Positions 1 through 6,650 of a DNA stretch of 18,854 nt are shown here, piece by piece. The stretch is from Gammaproteobacteria bacterium (lineage in GTDB: Bacteria > Pseudomonadota > Gammaproteobacteria > Steroidobacterales > GCA-2729495), in assembly GCA_030429685.1 (NCBI GenBank), contig JAUIEY010000014.1, positions 1 to 18,854 of the forward strand. The letters run 5' to 3'. Below the pieces are notes generated by a model that was not told the origin of the DNA, did no database searches, and saw only the letters and a program-made list of their open reading frames with translations. The translations under genes were made by a program, and so were the position numbers. How positions within the stretch are numbered: the first letter of the stretch is position 1; every line of letters starts with the position of its first letter.

Positions 1-180
1 GATTTCGCCGTTCTCGTCACGAAACTGGCTGGTGGGAATAACTGCTTCAGACTTGAGGCCGGCACTAACAATAACGACCTCAGGAGAAACTTCGATGACA
101 TTGCCGGTAAGAATGGTACCGGGCTTAATTTGGCTGCTGGCAAGACTTTGCTCAAACAGCTCTGCAAAATTTTCAGACAT
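1..180 (-). CDS. rpsA: 30S ribosomal protein S1, N-terminal 60 residues (partial)
   Basis: The reading frame starts at ATG 180-178 and leaves the window at base 1. It begins MSENFAELFEQSL and continues into a beta-rich stretch with PGTILTGNV and VIPTSQF, as expected for the first S1 motif of bacterial ribosomal protein S1. S1 binds mRNA on the 30S subunit and helps unfold structured leaders. Its place directly downstream of cmk is the classic gammaproteobacterial order cmk-rpsA-ihfB, so ihfB may lie just outside the window. There is no purine-rich Shine-Dalgarno element before the ATG; the adjacent bases are the AT-rich TTTAATTA. This agrees with the known SD-less, self-regulated rpsA leaders of enterobacteria. 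Identification is based on sequence start and synteny, because only the first S1 repeat is present. Confidence 0.93.
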   Translation of the reverse strand, partial: MSENFAELFEQSLASSQIKPGTILTGNVIEVSPEVVIVSAGLKSEAVIPTSQFRDENGEI

Positions 181-251
181 TAATTAAACCGCACGATGCG
201 GACCTGTTGTTCGGCTGTGGCGCAAATTGCTGTTTGCACTGCGCTTCAAAC
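181..251 (-). promoter_or_regulatory. rpsA translation-initiation leader with two hairpins and no SD
   Basis: Reading leftward into rpsA, the mRNA can form GUGCAAA/UUUGCGC (plus-strand bases 239-233 and 226-220, 6-nt loop, one G-U pair). A perfect 5-bp hairpin CCGCA-TCG-TGCGG (201-189) then ends 8 nt before the ATG. The nucleotides between this last hairpin and the start are TTTAATTA, with no SD. Enterobacterial rpsA leaders are known to use stacked hairpins separated by AU-rich segments instead of an SD, and to be repressed by free S1. This leader has the same general design, but autoregulation here is inferred. I see no convincing sigma-70 promoter between the upstream terminator-like element and the start. 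Confidence 0.5.
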
Positions 252-264
252 CGGTTGTTGCAAT

Positions 265-293
265 AAAAAACCGGCACGGCAACTGCCGCCCGG
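265..293 (-). terminator. Rho-independent terminator or attenuator between cmk and rpsA
   Basis: In the leftward direction the RNA reads CCGG-g-CGGC-AGUU-GCCG-ug-CCGG followed at once by six U residues (A-run at 265-270 on the plus strand). The stem has 4 + 4 base pairs around a small internal loop and closes on a tetraloop. The U-run abuts the stem, the defining layout of an intrinsic terminator. It lies 41 nt past the cmk stop and would separate the gyrA-to-cmk operon from rpsA. The last CCGG can also pair, as part of CCGGTT, with AACCGG just downstream (plus 251-256), giving an alternative structure that would break the terminator stem. It may therefore be partial or regulated. Confidence 0.6.
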
Positions 294-319
294 AGCCTTT
301 TCCCTGCTTGCTTAAGCGA

Positions 320-337
320 CTGAGCCGGCCGGCTCAG
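320..337. repeat. 18-bp perfect palindrome overlapping the cmk stop codon
   Basis: CTGAGCCGGCCGGCTCAG reads identically on both strands and includes the cmk TGA (336-334). In RNA it would fold as a 7-bp stem with a GGCC loop. No U-run follows, so it is not a stand-alone intrinsic terminator. It may protect the 3' end of the cmk transcript or be a protein-binding dyad. A further 8-bp palindrome, GCTTAAGC, lies at 310-317. Confidence 0.7.
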
Positions 338-1011
338 AGCGAATAAACGTCTGCTGCCCATGCAACGACCTGATCGGTCACCGCCTGCACATCGAGTTCC
401 GTGGTATCGAGCACCCGGGCGTCCTGTGTTGCCCTGAGCGGTGCGACCGCGCGTTCAGAATCCCGCCGGTCGCGCTCTGCCATGTCCCTCGAAAGGGCGG
501 GCAGACTAACATCCATTCCCTTGTCTTTCAACTGCTTATAGCGTCTCCGGGCGCGTTCCTCGACACTCGCCGTAAGGAAGATTTTCAGTTTTGCATCGCA
601 AAAAACCACCGAGCCCATGTCGCGCCCGTCAGCCACCAGCCCCGGCGGCTCCGCAAACGCCCGCTGGCGCTCGATCAGCGCCTCCCGAACCTCCGGATCC
701 CGCGCCACTATTGATGCTGAGCGTCCTGCCTCCTCGCTCCGAATGGCATCGGTGATGTCCTTGCCGGCCAGCAATACCCGCACCCCGGCGGCACCGTCGG
801 TGAACCGCACGTCCAGATCTCGCGCAATCGCGCTGACCGCCTTGCTGTCCTCCAGGCTTACCGCGGCCTGCTCGGCCGCATACGCGGTGATGCGATACAG
901 CGACCCGCTGTCCAGCAGATGCCAGCCCAGCCGGTCGGCAACCTGCTGCGCAACCGTGCCTTTGCCGGCGCCGCCCGGGCCGTCAATGGCGATCACCGGA
1001 ATGTCAGCCAC
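334..1011 (-). CDS. cmk: Cytidylate kinase (CMP/dCMP kinase)
   Basis: This is a 225-residue cytosolic nucleoside monophosphate kinase that converts CMP or dCMP plus ATP to the diphosphate, feeding RNA, DNA and lipid precursor pools. The P-loop GPGGAGKGT is at residues 11-19. LLDSGSLYR follows, and DGRDMGSVVF is the conserved CMP-binding and lid-proximal segment. The length matches the bacterial family (about 220-230). The start is GTG at 1011, which places the usual MADIPVIAIDGPGGAGKGT at the N-terminus. The gene overlaps the end of aroA by 8 nt (1004-1011), implying translational coupling. The order aroA-cmk-rpsA is conserved in Gammaproteobacteria. Confidence 0.96.
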   Translation of the reverse strand: MADIPVIAIDGPGGAGKGTVAQQVADRLGWHLLDSGSLYRITAYAAEQAAVSLEDSKAVSAIARDLDVRFTDGAAGVRVLLAGKDITDAIRSEEAGRSASIVARDPEVREALIERQRAFAEPPGLVADGRDMGSVVFCDAKLKIFLTASVEERARRRYKQLKDKGMDVSLPALSRDMAERDRRDSERAVAPLRATQDARVLDTTELDVQAVTDQVVAWAADVYSL

Positions 1012-2320
1012 CCGCAGCTCCTGTTGTCTGCAGCTGCAGTCCCGCTGTCTGCATCAGCGGGACAAAACCGGGAAAGGAAGTGGCAATGTTTGCCGTGTTC
1101 AGAATCGTTACCGGCGCATTTGCACAACTGCCAAGCACCGCAAATGCCATCGCGATGCGATGATCGTCGGCACTTTCCACGGTACCGCCGGTGGGAGTGC
1201 CGCCGGTGATCACGGCACCATCCGGCCGTTCCGCGGCGGCGATGCCCAGCGCTTGCAAACCGCGCACCATCAATGCAATGCGGTCACTTTCTTTGTGCCG
1301 CAGTTCATCCGCACCGCTGATAACGGTATCGCCCTCGGCACAGGCCGCCAGTGCAAAAATCAGCGGCATTTCATCAATGGCCAGTGGCACCAGTTCCGGC
1401 GGCACAACCACACCTTGCAAACGCGACGGCCTGGCCACCAGCGTCGCCACCGGTTCGTCGCCGAGGCTAGATGGCTCGCGCACGTCGATATCAGCACCCA
1501 TCAGCCGCAAAATGTCCAGTACGCCGGTGCGAGTCGGGTTGATGCCGACATTTTCGATCACAATCGCATCATGCTGTGACAGGCATCCTGCGCCCAGCGC
1601 AAACGCAGCTGAAGATAAATCCCCCGGCACCTGGACCGCGCTCGCTGTCAGTTGAGCCGGCCCCTGCAATGCCACTGTTCCCGGCGTCGAATCTACCGGC
1701 ACACCAAAAGTCCGCAGCATGCGCTCGGTGTGATCGCGGGTGACGCCCGGTTCATGCACGACAGTGCGGCCGTGCGCATACAAACCCGCAAGCAGCACAG
1801 CCGATTTGACCTGCGCACTGGCCACCGGGCAGGTGTACTCGATTGCAGTCAACTGGCCGCCGCGCACGGTGAGCGGCGCGCAGCCGTCGGTGCTCTGCAA
1901 TTCAGCGCCCATGGCACGTAACGGCATGGCAATGCGCTCCATCGGGCGGGACCGCAGCGATGCGTCTCCGGTCAGGACACTGGTGAAATCCTGCCCTGCC
2001 AGCACGCCGGCCAGCAGCCGCATCCCGGTGCCGGAATTGCCCATATCGAGAGGCCCGGCTGATGCCTGTAACCCGTGCAGGCCAACGCCATCAACTGTCA
2101 CGACGCCGTCGGCGGCAACAACAATATCCACCCCAAGGGCGCGCAGTGCCGCCAGCGTCGCAAGGCAATCTTCGCCGGCCAGAAAACCGCTGATGGTGGT
2201 ACGCCCTTCTGCCAGTGCGCCGAGCATCAGTGCCCGGTGAGAAATAGACTTGTCGCCCGGAACCCGCAGCGTACCGCCCAGCTTACGTCCGGGACTTGCC
2301 TGTATGGTTTGCTCGGTCAT
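1004..2320 (-). CDS. aroA: 3-phosphoshikimate 1-carboxyvinyltransferase (EPSP synthase)
   Basis: The enzyme transfers the enolpyruvyl group of PEP to shikimate-3-phosphate, the sixth step of the shikimate pathway, in the cytosol. The 438-residue protein shows PGDKSISHRA (residues 21-30, substrate-binding Lys24), GNSGTGMR (94-101), RPMERI (125-130) and late IDEMP and DHRIAMAF motifs. The segments around GNSGT and RPMER look more like the non-enterobacterial EPSP synthase classes than like E. coli AroA. The class assignment is a reading of motifs only. The ATG at 2320 overlaps the hisC stop as ATGA, and GGAAG five bases upstream is a good ribosome-binding site. Pseudomonas carries a TyrA-AroA fusion at this position. 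Here AroA stands alone and no tyrA sequence precedes it. Confidence 0.96.
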   Translation of the reverse strand: MTEQTIQASPGRKLGGTLRVPGDKSISHRALMLGALAEGRTTISGFLAGEDCLATLAALRALGVDIVVAADGVVTVDGVGLHGLQASAGPLDMGNSGTGMRLLAGVLAGQDFTSVLTGDASLRSRPMERIAMPLRAMGAELQSTDGCAPLTVRGGQLTAIEYTCPVASAQVKSAVLLAGLYAHGRTVVHEPGVTRDHTERMLRTFGVPVDSTPGTVALQGPAQLTASAVQVPGDLSSAAFALGAGCLSQHDAIVIENVGINPTRTGVLDILRLMGADIDVREPSSLGDEPVATLVARPSRLQGVVVPPELVPLAIDEMPLIFALAACAEGDTVISGADELRHKESDRIALMVRGLQALGIAAAERPDGAVITGGTPTGGTVESADDHRIAMAFAVLGSCANAPVTILNTANIATSFPGFVPLMQTAGLQLQTTGAAGG

Positions 2321-3453
2321 ATGGCTTCCAGAAATAAGCGCAGGGCTGCCAGCAAGCGCTGGTTCTCCTGCGCGGTTCCCACCGTAATGCGCAGGTATGC
2401 CGGTAATCCGTAGTTAGCCACCGGTCGCACAATCACTCCGCTGCGCAACAGATGTGCGTTGCATGCTGCTGCATTGTCGGCTGAACCCATATCCACCAGC
2501 AAGAAATTCCCCCGCGAGGGCACGCTCGGCAGACCAAGTTCCGCAAACCCGGCTTCCAGCTGCTGCATCCCGCTGCGATTAGCTGCCACAGCCTGCACGA
2601 TCCAGTCAGGGTCATCCAGTGCCGCGAGCGCGGCGCGCTGGGCAAGACTGTTAACGTTGAATGGCTGGCGCACGCGATTCAGCAGCTCCGCAATTGCCGG
2701 CGAACTGACACCATAGCCAATGCGCAGCGCTGCCAGACCGTAGGCCTTGGAAAACGTTCTTACAATTACCAGCCCGGGAAATTCCGCGAGCCAGTCCAGC
2801 GTATTCTGCTCGTCGGACTGGCGTGCATATTCCAGATAGGCTTCGTCCAGCACCGTGACAACGTGCTCCGGCAGGCTGGACAAAAACTCTCGCAGTGCGT
2901 CCTGCTGCAGCCAGGTGCCGGTAGGGTTGTTCGGGTTGGCAATAAAAACCATGCGCGTAGAGTCGTCTACCTGCTCACGCATCGCAGCCAGATTATGGCC
3001 GAACGGCTGCGCATGGCTGGCCGGGTTGGCGGGCGCGACCCGGGCCTCGGCACCGCAGGCCTGCACCGCGAGCCGATACACAACAAAAGCATACTGGTCA
3101 TAGACCGCACTGACATCGGGAGACAAAAATGTCTCGGCGAGCAGCACCAATACGTCATTGGAGCCGTTGCCCAGCGTCAGTTGTCCTGGCTGCACCTGCA
3201 AATGACCGGCCAGTCTGTCGCGCAATGCGAATGCCGCACCGTCGGGATACCGTTCCAGATCATGCAGCGCGCCGGCAAGAGCTGCGCTAACCCGCGGCGA
3301 AGGCCCGAGCGGATTTTCATTGGAGGCCAGTTTGACCACATCCGTGAGCCCGTATTCGCGCTCCAGCGCGGCCGCAGGCTTACCCGGTTCATAAGGCGCC
3401 AGACCGCTGATCCCCGCGGCGGCCAATGCTAAAAAGGAGTTTTGCTCAGCCAT
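2317..3453 (-). CDS. hisC: Histidinol-phosphate / aromatic aminotransferase (HisC family)
   Basis: This is a PLP-dependent fold-type I aminotransferase of 378 residues. KLASNENPLGPSP is near the N-terminus (41-53), ANPNNPTG at 172-179, DEAYLEY at 203-209, and the PLP-binding lysine lies in TFSKAYGL (Lys236), followed by RIGYG. These are the signatures of HisC. In this cluster the enzyme is likely to transaminate phenylpyruvate or 4-hydroxyphenylpyruvate as well as, or instead of, imidazole-acetol phosphate, because it lies between pheA and aroA and not in a his operon. The equivalent Pseudomonas gene is called hisC2. Substrate choice cannot be read from the sequence. It starts 12 nt after the pheA stop with no clear SD, and ends in an ATGA overlap with aroA. 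Confidence 0.9.
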   Translation of the reverse strand: MAEQNSFLALAAAGISGLAPYEPGKPAAALEREYGLTDVVKLASNENPLGPSPRVSAALAGALHDLERYPDGAAFALRDRLAGHLQVQPGQLTLGNGSNDVLVLLAETFLSPDVSAVYDQYAFVVYRLAVQACGAEARVAPANPASHAQPFGHNLAAMREQVDDSTRMVFIANPNNPTGTWLQQDALREFLSSLPEHVVTVLDEAYLEYARQSDEQNTLDWLAEFPGLVIVRTFSKAYGLAALRIGYGVSSPAIAELLNRVRQPFNVNSLAQRAALAALDDPDWIVQAVAANRSGMQQLEAGFAELGLPSVPSRGNFLLVDMGSADNAAACNAHLLRSGVIVRPVANYGLPAYLRITVGTAQENQRLLAALRLFLEAI

Positions 3454-3465
3454 AGGCGGCAGCGG

Positions 3466-4284
3466 CTAAACCACCGCCTTGGGGTAGGAACCCAGCACCC
3501 GGAACAGGCCCGCATTCTGCTCCAGATGACCCAGCGCGCGGGCAATGGTTGCGTCCTGCACGTGACCGTCAATATCGACAAAAAACACGTAGTGCCATTT
3601 GCGCTTGCGCGACGGGCGGGACTCGATACGCGTCATGTTCACATTGTCTTCAGCCAGCGGCGCCAGCAAGCGATACAGCGCGCCGGCACCCTCGGTATCT
3701 TTGGTCGACAGCAGCAACGAGGTGCGATCGTCACCGGTGGCATCGGGCTGTTCACCGCCAATCACAAAAAACCGCGTGGTGTTGTCGGGCCGGTCTTCGA
3801 TACCGTCAACGATAATCTGCAGACCATAGACATCAGCCGCACCGGCTCCGGCGATGGCCACGGTCGCGCTGTCACCGGCAGCGCGGCGTGCGCCTTCGGC
3901 GTTACTGGTGGCGGGCACCCGTTCCGCCGCCGGCAGATTGTCGCGCAACCAGTTGCGACACTGTGCCAGCGCCTGCGGATGCGCAACCACTCGCTCCACA
4001 GCCGCCAGTGACGCTTGCTTACCCAGCAGGCAGTGCCGGATGGGCAGCTCAATTTCGCCGCATATGCGCAGCGGCGAATCCATGAACATATCAAGCGTAT
4101 GATTGACTGTGCCTTCGGTGGAGTTTTCAATCGGCACTACGCCATAGTCGACATCCGCCGCTTCAACCTGCCGAAAAACGTCGTCAATAGTTGCCAGCGG
4201 TAACGCCTCGGCTGCAACACCGAAGTGCTTGATCACCGCCGATTGTGTGTAGGTGCCCTGCGGCCCCAGATACCCCACTTTCAC
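3466..4284 (-). CDS. pheA: Prephenate dehydratase, monofunctional, with ACT domain
   Basis: It converts prephenate to phenylpyruvate in phenylalanine synthesis. The 272-residue protein begins directly with the dehydratase domain (VGYLGPQGTYTQSA), has GVVPIENSTEG at 48-58 and the catalytic Thr-Arg-Phe at 170-172. It ends in an ACT domain (about 187-265) with ESRP at 221-224, the usual phenylalanine-sensing site. The bifunctional P-protein of many Gammaproteobacteria carries about 90 extra N-terminal residues of chorismate mutase, which are absent here. The start is GTG at 4284, with a G-rich run 8 nt upstream. Only 27 nt separate it from the serA stop, leaving no room for a mutase domain. Feedback inhibition by phenylalanine through the ACT domain is expected from the family. 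Confidence 0.94.
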   Translation of the reverse strand: MKVGYLGPQGTYTQSAVIKHFGVAAEALPLATIDDVFRQVEAADVDYGVVPIENSTEGTVNHTLDMFMDSPLRICGEIELPIRHCLLGKQASLAAVERVVAHPQALAQCRNWLRDNLPAAERVPATSNAEGARRAAGDSATVAIAGAGAADVYGLQIIVDGIEDRPDNTTRFFVIGGEQPDATGDDRTSLLLSTKDTEGAGALYRLLAPLAEDNVNMTRIESRPSRKRKWHYVFFVDIDGHVQDATIARALGHLEQNAGLFRVLGSYPKAVV

Positions 4285-4311
4285 AACCAGCCCCCCGGAA
4301 ATCCCTATACG

Positions 4312-5490
4312 TCAGCCGGCCGTGCCCAGACTGCGCACCTTGATCACGCCCTCGATCGAGCGAATCTTGTCTAATACGTCGTCCGATACAGGTCCGTTCA
4401 CGTCCACAATGGTATAGGCGATTTCGCCCCGCGATTTGTTCAGCAGGTCTTCAATATTCAGACCGGCATCTGCCAGACAGGTGGAAATCTGTCCCACCAT
4501 ATTGGGCACATTGCGATTGGCAATCGTCAGCCGGTGCGCTCCAGCCGTGCGCGGCAAAGCTGCCTCGGGAAAATTCACCGAGTACTTGATGTTGCCGTTC
4601 TCAAGGTAGTCACGCATATTGTCGGCCACCATGATGGCGCAGTTGATCTCGGCTTCATGAGTCGATGCACCCAGGTGCGGCAGCGTAATGACTTTGTCGT
4701 GACCGATCACCTCGCGGGTCGGAAAATCGGTGACATAAGCACCCAGATGTCCGGCATCAAGGCTTTCCAGCACAGCCGCCTCGTCAACGATAGGATCGCG
4801 GGCAAAATTGAGAATGACACCGTTTTTAGGCATGCGGGCGATGCCTTCTTTGCTGATCAGGCCGCGCGTTGCATCCAGCAGTGGTACATGCAAAGTGACC
4901 ATGTCAGAACGCGACAGCAAGTCATCCAGGCTGCGCGCCTGCTCCACGCCCGAATGCAGCTGCCAGGCTCGCTCAACACTTATCATGGCGTCATAGCCGA
5001 TCACTTTCATGCCGAGGTTGAGCGCGGCATTGGCTACCTGTACGCCAATAGCGCCGAGACCGATGACGCCCAGCGTGCGGCCCGGCAATTCGTAGCCGAC
5101 GTATTGCTTTTTGCCGGCTTCGACCTTTTTCGACAGTTCATCGCCCTCACCCTGCAGTTTCTGGGTGTAGTCCCAGGCAGCGGCCAGATTGCGCGCCGCC
5201 ATTAGCATGCCGCCAATCACCAGTTCCTTGACCGCGTTGGCATTGGCACCGGGCGCATTGAAAACCACCACACCTTTTCCGGCCAGCGCTTCAAAGGGAA
5301 TATTATTAACGCCGGCCCCGGCACGGCCGATAGCTTCCAGCGACGGGCCGAATTCCATGTCATGCATTTTGTATGAGCGCACCAGAATGCCGTCGGGATC
5401 ACTGACATCATCCGCCACGTTGTATTGTTCTGCCGGCAGTCGCTTCAGGCCTTCAGCGGAAATATTGTTCAGGGTTTGTATTTTGTACAT
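4312..5490 (-). CDS. serA: D-3-phosphoglycerate dehydrogenase, short form with C-terminal ACT domain
   Basis: It oxidises 3-phosphoglycerate to 3-phosphohydroxypyruvate with NAD, the first step of serine synthesis. The 392-residue protein has the Rossmann motif GLGAIG (144-149) within a NAD-binding domain. It has the substrate/catalytic arginine in NFARDPIVDE (Arg231) and the catalytic histidine in PHLGAST (His272). The ACT domain spans about residues 320-392. It belongs to the roughly 390-residue PGDH type without the intervening ASB domain. The ATG is 5 nt after the serC stop, and its SD (GGAT) overlaps the serC TAA, so the two genes are tightly coupled. SerC performs the next reaction, so the pairing makes metabolic sense. 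In Pseudomonas, as I recall it, this gene is not between serC and pheA. Confidence 0.92.
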   Translation of the reverse strand: MYKIQTLNNISAEGLKRLPAEQYNVADDVSDPDGILVRSYKMHDMEFGPSLEAIGRAGAGVNNIPFEALAGKGVVVFNAPGANANAVKELVIGGMLMAARNLAAAWDYTQKLQGEGDELSKKVEAGKKQYVGYELPGRTLGVIGLGAIGVQVANAALNLGMKVIGYDAMISVERAWQLHSGVEQARSLDDLLSRSDMVTLHVPLLDATRGLISKEGIARMPKNGVILNFARDPIVDEAAVLESLDAGHLGAYVTDFPTREVIGHDKVITLPHLGASTHEAEINCAIMVADNMRDYLENGNIKYSVNFPEAALPRTAGAHRLTIANRNVPNMVGQISTCLADAGLNIEDLLNKSRGEIAYTIVDVNGPVSDDVLDKIRSIEGVIKVRSLGTAG

Positions 5491-5495
5491 CGTCT

Positions 5496-6578
5496 TTATC
5501 CGTTAGTGCGCTCAAATTCCTGCATGAAGGAAACCAGTGCATCGATGGCATCCATCGGCACAGCGTTATAGATACTGGCCCGCATGCCGCCTACCGAGCG
5601 ATGACCTTTCAGGTTAGCAAGGCCGGCTGCGGCCGACTGCTCCAGAAACAGCGCGTCCAGTTCCGGGTTTGCCAGCGTGAACGGGATGTTCATCCAGGAT
5701 CGATACGCCGGCGTCACCGGGTTGGCGTAAAAATCCGAACCGTCAACGGCCGCATAAAGCTTGTCGGCTTTTGCCTTGTTGAGCTCACCCATGGCCTGCA
5801 GACCACCGTTACGCTTGATCCAGTCAAATACCAGCCCCGCGATGTACCAGGCGAAAGTCGGCGGGGTGTTGGACATCGATCCGGCGTCAGCCTGCGTGCT
5901 GTACCTGAGAATATCCGGTAAGCCGGCGCCGCCGTCGGCGATCAGATCCTTGCGCACGATGACAATGGTCAGCCCTGCGGGACCGATGTTTTTCTGCGCG
6001 CCGGCATAGATCATGCCGAACCGACTTACATCAATCGGCCGGGACAGAATAGTCGACGACATGTCGCAGACCACCGGCACATTGCCGACATCCGGAACCT
6101 CATGAATTTCGACGCCGCCAATGGTTTCATTGCCACAGTAATGGAAATACGCCGCATCTGCTGTTAACGACCAGCTGTCGCGGCCGGGTACGTCCGTATA
6201 GTTGGACTCCCCACCGTCCGCCACCACGTTAACGTTGCGCACGGCCTGCCCCTGCTTCAGCGCCTTTTTCGACCACGATCCGGTGACTAACTGGTCAACG
6301 GTCTGGCCTTCGGTGCTAAGGTTCATGGGAATCAGCGCAAACTGCTGCGTTGCGCCGCCCTGCAGGAACAACACGGCATAGTCATCGGCGATACCCATGA
6401 GCTCACGCAGGTCCGCTTCAGCCTGTTCGGCAACGGCCACAAATGGTTTGCTGCGATGGCTGACTTCCATCACCGACATGCCACTGCCCTGCCAGTCCGT
6501 CAGTTCAGCTTTGGCGGTCTCCAATACTTCCAGCGGCAGCGCCGCGGGTCCCGCACTGAAATTAAATACTCGTGCCAT
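5496..6578 (-). CDS. serC: Phosphoserine aminotransferase
   Basis: This PLP enzyme transaminates 3-phosphohydroxypyruvate to phosphoserine, and in the same family also serves the pyridoxal phosphate pathway (4-phosphohydroxythreonine). The 360-residue length is exactly family size when translation starts at ATG 6578, giving MARVFNFSAGPAALP; an upstream extension to 6614 in the same frame is not conserved-looking. The start has GGAA about 7 nt upstream. HRSKPF lies at 41-46, QGGATQQF at 73-80, and the PLP lysine is in GAQKNIGPAG (Lys196). It follows gyrA by 72 nt and precedes serA by 5 nt. The gyrA-serC order is a well-known gammaproteobacterial arrangement. Confidence 0.96.
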   Translation of the reverse strand: MARVFNFSAGPAALPLEVLETAKAELTDWQGSGMSVMEVSHRSKPFVAVAEQAEADLRELMGIADDYAVLFLQGGATQQFALIPMNLSTEGQTVDQLVTGSWSKKALKQGQAVRNVNVVADGGESNYTDVPGRDSWSLTADAAYFHYCGNETIGGVEIHEVPDVGNVPVVCDMSSTILSRPIDVSRFGMIYAGAQKNIGPAGLTIVIVRKDLIADGGAGLPDILRYSTQADAGSMSNTPPTFAWYIAGLVFDWIKRNGGLQAMGELNKAKADKLYAAVDGSDFYANPVTPAYRSWMNIPFTLANPELDALFLEQSAAAGLANLKGHRSVGGMRASIYNAVPMDAIDALVSFMQEFERTNG

Positions 6579-6601
6579 TTTCTGTTCCGTAATAAGTAGT
6601 A

Positions 6602-6622
6602 GGCGCCGACTCAACCGGCGCC
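6602..6622. repeat. GC-rich inverted repeat between gyrA and serC
   Basis: GGCGCCG (6602-6608) and CGGCGCC (6616-6622) are perfect inverted copies around a 7-nt loop. In the leftward transcript this gives a 7-bp all-GC stem starting 28 nt past the gyrA stop and ending 23 nt before the serC ATG. The bases after it (TACTACTTA) are not a U-run, so it is not a classical terminator. An attenuating or RNA-protecting hairpin that uncouples gyrA from the biosynthetic genes is more likely. Confidence 0.65.
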
Positions 6623-6650
6623 AGTGTCAATCAAAAAAGGAAATCCGGAT

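Noticed and set aside
617..1579. A 320-codon rightward frame opposite cmk and aroA
   Set aside because: The residues are low-complexity (Arg, Ser, Ala, Gln rich) with no family resemblance, and both opposite genes are certain.
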